A stretch of DNA of 46,827 bases from Phaeovulum veldkampii DSM 11550 (GCF_003034995.1 NZ_PZKF01000023.1:1-46827), one strand, 5' to 3'. Shown: positions 34,864-43,878, counted from the stretch's first letter. Notes: a model not told the origin generated them from the sequence alone. Numbers and translations are program-made.

Positions 34864-34887
34864 CACGGTCGGTATCGGCAGCCGCGC

Positions 34888-35916
34888 GTGGTGAAAGGTC
34901 AGCCTTTGGGTCTTTGGGAACAATATCGCCTGCGGCTGCGGCGCAAGCGCCTGTTGATCCGGGCTTTGCGCAAGGCGCTTGCGCTGAAACCGGTTGCGAA
35001 CCGCACCGGGCAGATCCGGCGGCGCGATGTCTTGCTGTTTGCCACCCTGCGCAACGAACGTATCCGGCTGCCCTATTTCCTGCAATACTACCGCGATCTG
35101 GGCATTGGGCATTTCCTGTTCGTTGACAATGGCTCGGACGATGGCAGCCGCGACTATCTGGCCGCGCAGCCCGACGTCTCGGTCTGGACCACGACGGCCA
35201 GCTACAAACGCGCGCGGTTCGGCATGGACTGGATCAACTGGCTCTTGCGGCGCTACGGTCGGGGGCACTGGACGCTGACGGTCGATCTGGATGAGTTTCT
35301 CGTCTATCCGTTCTACGATACCCGCCCGATCCGCGCCCTGACCGACTGGCTTGACAGTTGCGAGGCGCGCAGCTTTCCGGCGATGCTCCTTGACATGTAT
35401 CCCAAGGGCCCGGTCGATGCCGTACCCTACCAAGAGGGGCAGAACCCGTTTGAGATTGCGCGCTGGTTCGACAGTGGCAACTACACCATCACCAAGAACG
35501 ACGACCTTCAGAACCTGTGGATTCAGGGCGGGCCAAGGGCGCGGCTGATGTTTGCCGACGCGCCCCGGAATGCCCCGGCGCTGAACAAGATCCCGCTGGT
35601 GAAGTGGCGCCGCGGCTATGTTTATGCCAGCTCGACCCATATGCTGCTGCCGCGCGGCCTGAACCGGGTGTATGACGCGCAGGGCGGCGAAAAGATTTCT
35701 GGCTGCCTTCTTCATGCCAAGTTTCTGTCCACAATGACATCAAAGGTTCAGGAAGAACTTGTCCGGCGGGAGCACTACATCGGAAGCCGCGAATATATCG
35801 CTTATTCGGAAGCGCTGGAAACCGGCCCAGATATGTGGTGCAAACACTCTGTAGACTACAGGAATTGGCGTCAGCTTGAAGATCTGGGGCTGATGTCAAA
35901 GGGTAATTGGGCGTGA
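34888..35916 (+). CDS. Glycosyltransferase family 2-like (Glyco_tranf_2_4/GT92 type)
   Basis: A 342-residue GT-A-fold protein. FATLRNERIRLPYFLQYYRDLG and FVDNGSDDGSRDYL give the nucleotide-binding start; DLDEF at 133-137 is the DxD metal motif. No membrane segment is evident; the N-terminus is strongly basic. Start is one of two tandem GTGs (34888, 34891) with a poor ribosome site, 24 bases after the GT4 stop. A surface polysaccharide role is inferred from context. Confidence 0.8.
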   Translation: MVKGQPLGLWEQYRLRLRRKRLLIRALRKALALKPVANRTGQIRRRDVLLFATLRNERIRLPYFLQYYRDLGIGHFLFVDNGSDDGSRDYLAAQPDVSVWTTTASYKRARFGMDWINWLLRRYGRGHWTLTVDLDEFLVYPFYDTRPIRALTDWLDSCEARSFPAMLLDMYPKGPVDAVPYQEGQNPFEIARWFDSGNYTITKNDDLQNLWIQGGPRARLMFADAPRNAPALNKIPLVKWRRGYVYASSTHMLLPRGLNRVYDAQGGEKISGCLLHAKFLSTMTSKVQEELVRREHYIGSREYIAYSEALETGPDMWCKHSVDYRNWRQLEDLGLMSKGNWA

Positions 35917-35923
35917 GGCGGTA

Positions 35924-37620
35924 GTGACAGCCGGTTTTGTGATGATGTGCCACACCGAGCTGGGGCGCGCGGCGCAGGTTGCGCGGTTCTGGGCCAAGGC
36001 GGGGGCGCCGGTGGTGGTGCATGTCGATGGCAAGGTGGGCCAGCCTGCGTTCGACGCCTTTGCCCATGGGCTGTCCGATCTGGACAACGTCAGCTTTTCG
36101 CGCCGTTTCAACTGTGAATGGGGCACCTGGTCGCTGGTGGCCGCGGCTCAGGCGGGCGCGCAGCAGATGCTGGACCGCCACCCCCAGGTCGGCCATGTTT
36201 TTCTGGCCTCCGGCGCCTGTCTGCCGCTGCGGCCACTGGCCGAATTGACCGCCTATCTGGCTGCCAGACCGCAGACCGATTTTATCGAAAGCGTGACCGC
36301 CGCCGATGTCGACTGGACGGCAGGCGGGCTGCATGACGAACGCTTTACGCTGCATTTCCCGTTTTCGTGGCGCAGGCAACGCTGGTTGTTTGACCGGTAT
36401 GTGCGCCTGCAGCGCCGCCTGAACTATCGCCGTCCGGTGCCCGCGGGGCTGGAGCCGCATCTGGGCAGCCAGTGGTGGTGCCTGACCCGCCGAACGCTGA
36501 CCGCGATCCTGCAAGACCCCGACCGCGCGCGGCAGGAACGCTATTTCCGCGGCGTCTGGATCCCTGATGAAAGCTATTTCCAGACGCTGGTGCGGCGTCA
36601 TTCCCGCAGCATCGAAAGCCGGTCGCTGACGCTGTCGAAATTTGATGTGTACGGCAAGCCGCATGTCTTTTACGATGATCATCTGGACCTGTTGCGCCAG
36701 TCGGATTGTTTTGTGGCGCGCAAGGTCTGGCCGCGGGCCAATCTGCTCTACCGCAGATTTCTGGATCAAAAGATCCCCGCCGCCGCGGGTGCAGACCCCG
36801 ATCCGGTGCGGGTTGATCGCCTGTTTGCCGCCGCAACAGAGCGGCGCACCAAGGGGCGCGCCGGGCTTTACATGCAAAGCCGGTTTCCCCGGCGTGACCA
36901 TGAAAATGGCAAGACCCCGGCGCCCTACGCGGTGTTTCACGGATTTGCCGAGGTGATCGAGGAATTCGAGCCTTGGGCCACCAAACATCTGGCGGCGCGT
37001 GTGCATGGCCATCTGTTTGCCCCCGAACGGGTCGAGTTTGCGGGCGGTGCGGTGCTTCAGCCCGGCTGTTTGTCTGACAGCGCTGCACTGCGCGATTACA
37101 ACCCGCAGGCCTTCCTGACCAATCTTCTGTGGAACGCGCGCGGCGAGACGCAGGCGTTTCAGTTCGGCCCACGCGACACGCAGGCCTGCAACTGGTTCAT
37201 GGCAACTGACCCGAATGCGCAGATTGCGGTTATCACAGGGGCGTGGGCGGTGCCGCTGTTTCGTTCCAACCGCGATTTTGCCGATCTGCGGCGCGAGGGG
37301 CTCGACTGCAAAAGATCGAACTGGCGCATCTGGGCATTCTGCGCTCGATGTATGTCAAGGCGCGGGTGCGGATCTGGACGATCGCCGATTTCATCGAAAA
37401 CCCGGTAGAGCCGCTGCAATCGCTGGTCGAGCAGATCGGCCCGCGTCGGCCTAACCGGCTGATCGAGACGCCGCGGATGGTCGATCTGACCGGGTTTGGC
37501 GCGTTCCTGCAACGGTTGCGGAACGAGGGGATGCAACCCCGCCTGATGGGTGAATTTCCGGTAGGGGATCATCCGCACCGCACCGATCCGCGGCAAGACC
37601 ATATCCGTCTGACGACGTAA
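35924..37620 (+). pseudogene. Core-2/I-branching (GT14-like) glycosyltransferase with C-terminal extension, single-base frameshift
   Basis: The N-terminal part (about 1-250) is a GT14-type beta-1,6-N-acetylglucosaminyltransferase-like domain: VMMCHTELGRAAQVARFW, VVVHVDGKV, FLASGACLPLRPLAEL, and SQWWCLTRRTL. A ~300-residue extension of unknown function follows. The reading frame breaks at the GGGG run 37297-37300. Frame one continues into low-quality cysteine/arginine-rich sequence and stops at 37408. The -1 frame continues sensibly (LQKIELAHLGILRSMYVKARVRIW and on) to 37620. One extra G would restore a protein of about 565 residues. Start is GTG 35924 with GAGGCGG upstream. It is either a real recent mutation or a sequence error. 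Confidence 0.8.
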
Positions 37621-37632
37621 GGCAGCCGCCCG

Positions 37633-39045
37633 ATGGTCTCGCGCTTTGACAGTTTTGTGATCTTTGCGGAAATGCGCACCGGCTCGAACCTGCTGGAGGC
37701 GGCGCTGAACGGGATCGAGGGCATTACCTGCCACGGCGAGGCTTTCAATCCGCATCTGATCGGCTTTCCTGACCGCGAGACGGTGCTGGGCGTAACCCTT
37801 GCCGACCGCTGCGCTGACCCGATGCCGCTGTTGGCCCGGATCAAGGCTGCGCCGGGGTTGAACGGATTTCGGTATTTTCATGACCATGATCCGCGCGTTC
37901 TTGCGCCGGTTCTGGCCGATCCGCGCTGCGCCAAGATCATTCTGACCCGTAACCCTCTGCACAGTTATGTCAGCCTCAAGATTGCGCGCGCCACGGGGCA
38001 GTGGAAGCTGGGCGATCTGCGTCAGCGCAAGACGGCGCAGGTGGCCTTTGATGCCGCCGAATTCGACACGCATCTGGCCGATTTGCAGGCGTTTCAGCGG
38101 CAGTTGCTGCATGGGTTGCAGACCGGTGGGCAGACCGCATTCTATCTGGATTATGACGATGTTCGCGAGCTGGATGTGCTGAACGGGCTGGCTGCGTTTC
38201 TGGGGCTGGAGGGGCGGCTTGCGTCCCTGCCGGGGGGGCTTTTGCCGCAAAACCCCGGCGATCTGGCCGACAAGCTGTCCAACCCGGCCGAGATGGCGGA
38301 GGCGCTGGCGCGGATTGACAGTTTCGCCCTGGCGCGCACGCCGAATTTTGAACCGCGGCGGGGGCCGAATGTGCCGGGGTTCGTGGTCGCCGGGGGGGCG
38401 CCGCTGGTGTTGCTGCCGATCCGTGGCGGGCCCGAGGCGCAGTTGCGCGGCTGGCTTGCGGGCTTCGGCGGCGGCCTGACCGAGGCCTTCACGCAGAAAA
38501 CCCTGCGCCAGTGGAAACGCACCCATCCCGGCCACCGCAGTTTCACCGTGCTGCGTCACCCCCTGCCGCGCGCCTGGGCCGCGTTTTGCGAGGCGATCCT
38601 GCCCGGCCGCTATGCCGAAATTCGCGCCGCGCTGTGCAAACGCCACGGCCTTTCCCTGCCCCCGGTTGAAGGGGTGGGCGCGATGACCCCGGCCGATGTG
38701 CGGGCGGCGTTTCTGGGCTTTTTGCGCTTTGTGAAGGCCAACCTCGATGGCCAGACCCCGATCCGGGTTGACCCGCTTTGGGCCAGTCAGAGCGCGGTGA
38801 TTCAGGGCTTTTGCCAGTTTGCACCGCCCGACATGATCTGCCGCGAGGAGCGGCTGGACGAAGATCTGGCCTGTCTGGCCGCCGCCGTTGGCCAGCCGAT
38901 GCCGTCATTGCCCGCGCCCCCTGCCGACCCTGGCCCGGTGCCGCTGGCCGAAATTCACGATGCCGAACTGGAGGAGGCCGCGCAGGTCGCCTATGCGCGC
39001 GACATGGTCAACTTTGGGTTCGGGGGCTGGTCGGCGCGGGGTTAG
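37633..39045 (+). CDS. NodH-like protein with two sulfotransferase-like halves
   Basis: A 470-residue protein. The first half (1-240) has a PAPS 5'-phosphosulfate loop in FAEMRTGSNLLEAAL (11-25) and a 3'-phosphate motif in IILTRNPLHSYVSLK (102-116, R106 and S111). The second half (about 255-440) repeats a sulfotransferase-like arrangement: SFTVLRHPLPRAWAAF (303-318), WASQSAVI, and MICREERLDEDL, but its expected PSB loop is weak (LLPIRGGPEAQ). Proteins like this are often labelled NodH in Rhodobacteraceae. Sitting 12 bases after the glycosyltransferases, it probably sulfates the surface glycan. Its stop overlaps convergent ptsN. Confidence 0.72.
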   Translation: MVSRFDSFVIFAEMRTGSNLLEAALNGIEGITCHGEAFNPHLIGFPDRETVLGVTLADRCADPMPLLARIKAAPGLNGFRYFHDHDPRVLAPVLADPRCAKIILTRNPLHSYVSLKIARATGQWKLGDLRQRKTAQVAFDAAEFDTHLADLQAFQRQLLHGLQTGGQTAFYLDYDDVRELDVLNGLAAFLGLEGRLASLPGGLLPQNPGDLADKLSNPAEMAEALARIDSFALARTPNFEPRRGPNVPGFVVAGGAPLVLLPIRGGPEAQLRGWLAGFGGGLTEAFTQKTLRQWKRTHPGHRSFTVLRHPLPRAWAAFCEAILPGRYAEIRAALCKRHGLSLPPVEGVGAMTPADVRAAFLGFLRFVKANLDGQTPIRVDPLWASQSAVIQGFCQFAPPDMICREERLDEDLACLAAAVGQPMPSLPAPPADPGPVPLAEIHDAELEEAAQVAYARDMVNFGFGGWSARG

Positions 39046-39506
39046 GCGGCCTGGGCGCCATGCGCTTCGGTCAGCACGGCATGCAGCGCGGCGGGGGCGG
39101 TGTTGGCACGCAGCTTGGCGCAGACTTCGGTGTTGCGCATCGTCCGCGACACCAGCGCCAGCGCCTTGAGATGTTCCACCCCGGAATCCTTGGGCGCAAA
39201 CAGCGCAAAGATCAGATCGACCGGCTGCCGGTCTACCGCGTCGAATTCCAGCGGCCGTTCAAGGCGCAGAAACACGCCGACCACATGGTCAAGCCCGTGC
39301 AACCGGGCATGCGGCAGCGCCACGCCATGGCCCACGCCCGTGGGGCCCAGACTTTCGCGTTCCTGCAACGCATCGACCGTTTGGGCCGCATTCAGCCCGT
39401 AGGCTGAATGCGCGATTTCACCGAGATCCTGAAACAGGCGCTTTTTCGAGGTGACATGAGCCAATACTTTTACGGCACCCGGTTGAAGCAGGTTCGAAAG
39501 CTGCAT
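39042..39506 (-). CDS. ptsN: Nitrogen-related PTS EIIA protein
   Basis: A 154-residue EIIA-Ntr. The phosphorylated histidine is H66 in GVGHGVALPHARL; TGVGHGVALPHA and LIFALFAPKDSGVEHLKALA are standard family blocks. It relays phosphate from PtsP/NPr and adjusts potassium, nitrogen and carbon responses through protein contacts. It follows hpf, as in the usual rpoN-hpf-ptsN order, but rpoN itself is absent here. Confidence 0.94.
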   Translation of the reverse strand: MQLSNLLQPGAVKVLAHVTSKKRLFQDLGEIAHSAYGLNAAQTVDALQERESLGPTGVGHGVALPHARLHGLDHVVGVFLRLERPLEFDAVDRQPVDLIFALFAPKDSGVEHLKALALVSRTMRNTEVCAKLRANTAPAALHAVLTEAHGAQAA

Positions 39507-39540
39507 CGTTCCCTCTGTTTCGCGCCCCATCCGGGTCGTC

Positions 39541-40119
39541 TTACTTGCTGTTACGCGGGTCGATCCAGCCCACATTGCCATCTTCGCGGCGATGAACGAC
39601 GTTCACACCGCCATGTTTTTCGTTGCGGAACACCAAAAGCGGCGCGCCGGCAAGTTCCATCTGCATCACCGCCTCGCCAACCGAAAGCGTGGGAACCTTG
39701 GTTTCCATCTCGGCCACGATGATCGGGTTGAGCGTATCGGGTTCGGCTTCCGCCGTATGCTCATCCGAAGCGAGCACATACACGCCGGCATCAGCGAATT
39801 CAACCGGGGCCGGGCGGTCGCGGTGATGGTCTTTCAGGCGGCGCTTGTAGCGGCGCAGCTGCTTGTCCATCTTTTCGCGGCAGGCTTCGAATGCGGCATA
39901 GATCTCGGTCGCGTGTCCCGCGGCGGCGGCGGTCAGCCCGGTCGAGAGGTGGACCGTTGCTTCGCAGATGTATTCATAGGCGTTGTTGCGCGAGAACACG
40001 ACGGTGGCGTCGGTCGGACTTTGCGAATATTTCTCGACGGTCTCGCCCAGCTCGGTTTTCACATGGGTCTGCAGCGCATCGCCAACGTCGATCTGTTTGC
40101 CGCTGATCTGGTACCGCAT
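39541..40119 (-). CDS. hpf: Ribosome hibernation promoting factor, long form
   Basis: A 192-residue long HPF: N-terminal ribosome-binding domain (about 1-100; MRYQISGKQIDVGDALQTHV, ATVVFSRNNAYEYICEATVHL), linker, and a C-terminal dimerisation domain (about 135-190; VPTLSVGEAVMQMELAGAPLLVFRN). It binds 30S subunits and joins ribosomes into 100S dimers in stationary phase. AAGGAGAAGCC precedes the ATG at 40119; a frame open to 40284 upstream is non-coding-like. Confidence 0.94.
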   Translation of the reverse strand: MRYQISGKQIDVGDALQTHVKTELGETVEKYSQSPTDATVVFSRNNAYEYICEATVHLSTGLTAAAAGHATEIYAAFEACREKMDKQLRRYKRRLKDHHRDRPAPVEFADAGVYVLASDEHTAEAEPDTLNPIIVAEMETKVPTLSVGEAVMQMELAGAPLLVFRNEKHGGVNVVHRREDGNVGWIDPRNSK

Positions 40120-40153
40120 GGCTTCTCCTTCAGGTGTCTTGACCTTGCCCGTC

Positions 40154-40159
40154 ATTATG
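40154..40159 (-). promoter_or_regulatory. hpf: Possible -10 box of hpf
   Basis: On the minus strand CATAAT (40159-40154) sits about 35 bases before the hpf ATG. No good -35 box is visible at 16-18 bases upstream. The 252-base gap 40120-40371 holds no gene that I can support. Confidence 0.35.
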
Positions 40160-40371
40160 CTTTGCGGGGTTCGGTGCGGTTGAATTTCGGGAAGGGGGAA
40201 CTTCGCGCGGCGCTGGCCCTGTGCAAGCCGGAACAGATCGGAAGGCTTCCGGCGACGGGGCGCGAGCGGGGGGGCGATGGTCACTCATTTGATACAATTG
40301 GCGCCTCTCTGATCGGCGATGTCAACGCCTTACTATGTGACGTGGGGGCCGCGAGGGCGCCCTGCAAGAGG

Positions 40372-41115
40372 TTACGAGATGCGGAAACTTTCGCCCAGAT
40401 AGACGCGGCGGACGTTTTCATCGCGCACGACCTCGGCGGCGGTGCCGCTCATCAGAACACGGCCATCGTGCAGGATATAGGCGCGGTCAACGATTTCCAG
40501 CGTTTCGCGCACGTTGTGATCTGTGATCAGCACGCCGATACCACGGGCCCTCAGCTCTTGCACAAGGGTTCTGATTTCGCCCACCGCGATCGGGTCCACC
40601 CCGGCGAAGGGTTCGTCAAGCAGCAGGTATTTCGGGTCGGCGGCAAGGCAGCGGGCAATCTCGACCCGGCGCCGTTCGCCGCCCGACAGCGCCAGCGCGG
40701 GCGCGCCGCGCAGATGCCCGATCGAGAAATCGCCCAAAAGCTCCTCCAGCCGCTCCCGGCGGCGGTGCGGGTCGCGCTCCACGATCTCCAGCACGGCAAG
40801 GATGTTGTCCTCGACCGACAGGCCGCGAAAGATCGAGGCTTCCTGCGGCAGATAGCCGATACCCAGCCGTGCGCGCCGATACATCGGCAGCGCGGTGACA
40901 TCGCGCCCATCGATCACCACCGCGCCCGCGTCGGGGGTGATCAGGCCCGCGATGTTGTAAAAGCAGGTGGTCTTGCCCGAGCCGTTCGGACCCAGCAGCG
41001 CCACGACCTCGCCGCGGCCCAGATCAAGCGAGACATCGCGCAACACCGGGCGGCGCTTGTAGCTTTTGCGCAGGCCGGTGACATGCAGCCCGGTCGCCGG
41101 GTCGGGTGCAGACAT
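40372..41115 (-). CDS. lptB: LPS export ABC transporter ATPase
   Basis: A 247-residue ATPase: Walker A GPNGSGKTTCF, Q-loop YLPQEASIFRGLSVEDNI (typical of LptB), signature LSGGERRRVEIARCLA, Walker B YLLLDEPFAGVDP and H-loop ITDHNVRETL. It powers LptFG to drive lipopolysaccharide transport from the inner membrane. ATG 41115 overlaps the lptA stop (TGATG). Confidence 0.95.
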   Translation of the reverse strand: MSAPDPATGLHVTGLRKSYKRRPVLRDVSLDLGRGEVVALLGPNGSGKTTCFYNIAGLITPDAGAVVIDGRDVTALPMYRRARLGIGYLPQEASIFRGLSVEDNILAVLEIVERDPHRRRERLEELLGDFSIGHLRGAPALALSGGERRRVEIARCLAADPKYLLLDEPFAGVDPIAVGEIRTLVQELRARGIGVLITDHNVRETLEIVDRAYILHDGRVLMSGTAAEVVRDENVRRVYLGESFRIS

Positions 41116-41603
41116 CAATTGCCCCCCGGCTGCAGCAGGGTGCGTACGCGCCCCTCCATCGAGCCGGTGCCCGATTTCAGATCGACCGTCAGCTTTTGCC
41201 CCGACAGCACGTTGCTGCCCTGCGTCAGCACCACGTCGCCGGTCAGCACGACATTGCCCGCGTCGATGCTATAGACCGCCTCGCGCGCCTCGGCGGCCTC
41301 GGTGGCAGAAACCAGCGTGACGCCGCCGGTGGCGTGCAGCCGCTCGATCCGGGTCTGGTCGCCCTCGGCATAGTCCACCCGCACCTCGGCTGCGGCCAGC
41401 CGCATCTGGCCCTGAATGATCACGACATTGCCGGTGAAGACGGCAGAGCCATCGGTCTGGTTGACCGACAGGCTGTCGGCCGTCACCTCGACCGGGGCCG
41501 AGGCATCGGTGCGGATGCCGCCGAAGGCGACCGTCTGGGCCGACGCCGCGATGGGCAGGGCAAGCAGGGCGCATAGGGCAAGCGGGCGGCAAAGCGAATG
41601 CAT
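41115..41603 (-). CDS. lptA: Periplasmic LPS transport protein
   Basis: A 162-residue OstA-like protein with a signal peptide (LALCALLALPIAASA|QT). The beta-jellyroll repeats are seen as PVEVTADSLSVNQTDGSAVFTGNVVIIQGQMRLAAAEVRV and the later AGNVVLTGDVVLTQGSNVLSGQKLTVDL. It forms the periplasmic bridge that carries LPS. It starts seven bases after lptC. Confidence 0.92.
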   Translation of the reverse strand: MHSLCRPLALCALLALPIAASAQTVAFGGIRTDASAPVEVTADSLSVNQTDGSAVFTGNVVIIQGQMRLAAAEVRVDYAEGDQTRIERLHATGGVTLVSATEAAEAREAVYSIDAGNVVLTGDVVLTQGSNVLSGQKLTVDLKSGTGSMEGRVRTLLQPGGN

Positions 41604-41610
41604 GATGTCC

Positions 41611-42216
41611 TCAATCCTGAGGCCGGTATATCAGCTTCACGCCGCCGTTGAAAACCAGAACATGGTCTTTGGCGGTGCCGGTGGCCTCCAGCAACATGGC
41701 GCCTGCGCTGATCGCGCCAAAGGGTGCGCTGCCCGCAACCGGGCCGGGGGCTGCCAGGCGCGAGCGGTCGGTGGCGGCCTCCAGCAGGTCGGTGTGCAAG
41801 GTGTAGCCGGTGGTGGTGGCGACATCGACCCCACCCGATAGCGCCAGCAGCCCCGCCGTCGGGTCGATCCGCCCGGTGCCTGCGCGAATGTCGGTGCCAA
41901 GGCCCCCGGCGGTGTCCAGCCGGGCGTGCAAGTCGGTGGCGCTGGCGCCGCCGCCCGCCGGGTTGGGGCGGGCGGTTTGTGCGGTGACGGTCAGGCTGCC
42001 GCCATCTTCGGTCATTCCGGCATAGTCGGGGGCTGTCAGGCGCGGCTCGCGCGCCAGCTCCTCGACATCGACCTCGGCATAGGGAATGGGGTCTGAAGGG
42101 TCGATCCGGCCCGAAAACAGAAACAGCGTGGACAGTAGCACCAGAGCCGCCAGCGGCAGCGCGATTTTCAGGCCCGCGACAAGCCGGGAATGGGCGTTGT
42201 CATAGGCCCGCCCCAT
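41611..42216 (-). CDS. lptC: LPS export inner-membrane anchor protein LptC
   Basis: A 201-residue protein with one N-terminal membrane helix (LKIALPLAALVLLSTLFLF, about 16-35) and a periplasmic LptC/OstA-like domain rich in beta strands. Sequence similarity across LptC is weak; the call leans on topology, size and position between kdsD and lptA. The ATG at 42216 overlaps the kdsD stop (TGATG). Confidence 0.88.
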   Translation of the reverse strand: MGRAYDNAHSRLVAGLKIALPLAALVLLSTLFLFSGRIDPSDPIPYAEVDVEELAREPRLTAPDYAGMTEDGGSLTVTAQTARPNPAGGGASATDLHARLDTAGGLGTDIRAGTGRIDPTAGLLALSGGVDVATTTGYTLHTDLLEAATDRSRLAAPGPVAGSAPFGAISAGAMLLEATGTAKDHVLVFNGGVKLIYRPQD

Positions 42217-43181
42217 CACACCACCCCGGCGCGCAGGCAGTCGTGAATGTGCAAGATGCCTGCGGGGCGGCCGTCGCCCTCGGGAGAGACCGCAAAGAGG
42301 CAGGTGATCTTTTTGTCGTTCATCACCGCCACCGCGCGTTCGGCCAGCGCCTCGGGGTCGATGGTGCGGGGGGCGCGTGTCATCACCTCGGCGGCGGTAT
42401 GGGTCAAAAGACCCTCCATGTGCCGCCGCAGGTCGCCGTCGGTGACGATGCCCGCGAGCCGCCCTGCCGCATCGGTGACGCCCACCACGCCAAAGCCCTT
42501 TTGGCTGATGGTCAGGATCGCCTCGCTCATCGGCGCGGCCTCGGGCACCAGCGGCATGTCGGTGTGCATCAGGTCGGCCACGCGCGCCAGCCGCGCGCCC
42601 AGCTTGCCACCGGGGTGGAAGGTGCGGAAATGGTCGGGGGTAAAGCGACGATGTTCCATCAGGGCCACCGCCAGCGCATCACCCAGCGCAAGCGTCATGG
42701 TGGTGGAGGTGGTGGGCACGATGCCCGACCCGCAGGCCTCGGCCGCCTGCGGCAGCACGATGGCCACATCAGACTGGCGCAAAAGCGTCGAGCCGGGGCG
42801 GGAGGCCACGCCGATCAGCGGAATGGAAAAGCGCCGGGTATGGGCGATGATGTCTGACAGTTCGGGTGTTTCGCCCGAGTTCGACAGCACCAGCGCCACG
42901 TCATCAGGCGTGACCATGCCCAGGTCGCCATGGCTCGCCTCGGCGGGGTGGACGAATTGCGCGGGCGTGCCGGTGCTGGCCAGCGTCGCCACGATCTTGC
43001 GCCCGATATGGCCCGACTTGCCCATGCCCGAGACGATCACCCGCCCCCGGGCCTTCAGGATCAGGCCCACGGCTTCGCCAAAGCTGCCGTCAAGGCTGTC
43101 GGCCAAGGCCACCAGCCCCGCGGCCTCGATCCCGATCACGCGGCGGGCGGTTTCCAGAAAGTCAGTGGTGGAAGATGTCAT
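42216..43181 (-). CDS. kdsD: Arabinose-5-phosphate isomerase (KdsD/KpsF)
   Basis: A 321-residue enzyme isomerising ribulose 5-phosphate to arabinose 5-phosphate, the first step toward Kdo for LPS. A SIS domain (about 35-175) has VSGMGKSGHIGRKIVATLASTG and SNSGETPEL; the PTTSTTMTLALGDALAVALM block is family-specific. Two CBS motifs fill 205-321. It overlaps the RNase D gene by 20 bases and couples to lptC. Confidence 0.94.
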   Translation of the reverse strand: MTSSTTDFLETARRVIGIEAAGLVALADSLDGSFGEAVGLILKARGRVIVSGMGKSGHIGRKIVATLASTGTPAQFVHPAEASHGDLGMVTPDDVALVLSNSGETPELSDIIAHTRRFSIPLIGVASRPGSTLLRQSDVAIVLPQAAEACGSGIVPTTSTTMTLALGDALAVALMEHRRFTPDHFRTFHPGGKLGARLARVADLMHTDMPLVPEAAPMSEAILTISQKGFGVVGVTDAAGRLAGIVTDGDLRRHMEGLLTHTAAEVMTRAPRTIDPEALAERAVAVMNDKKITCLFAVSPEGDGRPAGILHIHDCLRAGVV

Positions 43182-43788
43182 TGGGTTCTTCCCATCCCAT
43201 CAGGTCCAGCCGGGCGCGGGTGGGCAGGAAATCGAAACAGGCCTGCGCCAGATCGGTGCGGCCTTCGCGCGCCAGCCGCTTTTCCAGTTCCGCCTTCAGC
43301 CGGTGCAGATACAGCACGTCAGAGGCGGCATAATCCATCTGCGCCGGGGTCAGGTCAGGTGCGCCCCAGTCCGATGTTTGCTGCTGCTTGGACACATCGA
43401 CACCAACCATGTCTTGCAACAGGTATTTCAGCCCGTGCCGGTCGGTAAAGGTGCGCACCATTCTGGAGGCGATCTTGGTGCACCAGACGGGCTGCGTGAC
43501 CACGCCAAACGCCGCGTAGATCGCAGCAATGTCAAAGCGGGCGAAATGGAACAGTTTGATGGTGCCCGGATCGGCCAGCATCGCGCAAAGGTTCGGCGCC
43601 TGGGTCTGGCCACGGGCAATCTGCACCAGATGGGCATCGCCATTGCCGGACGAAAGCTGCACCAGACACAGTCGGTCGCGGCGCGGGTCAAGACCCATCG
43701 TTTCGGTATCGACCGCAACCACCGGGCCAAGCGTCAGCCCGTCGGGCAGATCGTGTCTGTGCAGATGAACCGTCACCGGAAACCTCAT
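43162..43788 (-). CDS. Ribonuclease D-like 3'-5' exonuclease
   Basis: A 208-residue DEDDy exonuclease. Exo I is VVAVDTETMGL (D27, E29), Exo II HFARFDIAAI, Exo III DYAASDVLYL. The protein is about half the length of E. coli RNase D and lacks HRDC domains, as is usual for this alphaproteobacterial form. It trims RNA 3' ends, probably tRNA. First gene of the kdsD-lpt string. Confidence 0.88.
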   Translation of the reverse strand: MRFPVTVHLHRHDLPDGLTLGPVVAVDTETMGLDPRRDRLCLVQLSSGNGDAHLVQIARGQTQAPNLCAMLADPGTIKLFHFARFDIAAIYAAFGVVTQPVWCTKIASRMVRTFTDRHGLKYLLQDMVGVDVSKQQQTSDWGAPDLTPAQMDYAASDVLYLHRLKAELEKRLAREGRTDLAQACFDFLPTRARLDLMGWEEPNDIFHH

Positions 43789-43839
43789 GTTTGGATGGCA
43801 CGCGCTGCGCCTTCCTTTCCATAGGCATTCGGTGCGGCA

Positions 43840-43871
43840 AGCGCAACGCCAGGCCAGGCCGGCGTTGCGCT
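43840..43871 (-). terminator. Hairpin terminator after the FAS1 gene
   Basis: Perfect 11-bp arms AGCGCAACGCC and GGCGTTGCGCT with a ten-base loop, seven bases past the FAS1 stop. No U-tract is visible on the minus strand. Confidence 0.6.
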
Positions 43872-43878
43872 GGTTCGC

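Noticed and set aside
40120-40284. Open upstream extension of the hpf frame
   Set aside because: It would add 55 residues before a canonical HPF N-terminus that already has a good AAGGAG site; the extension reads as spacer DNA.
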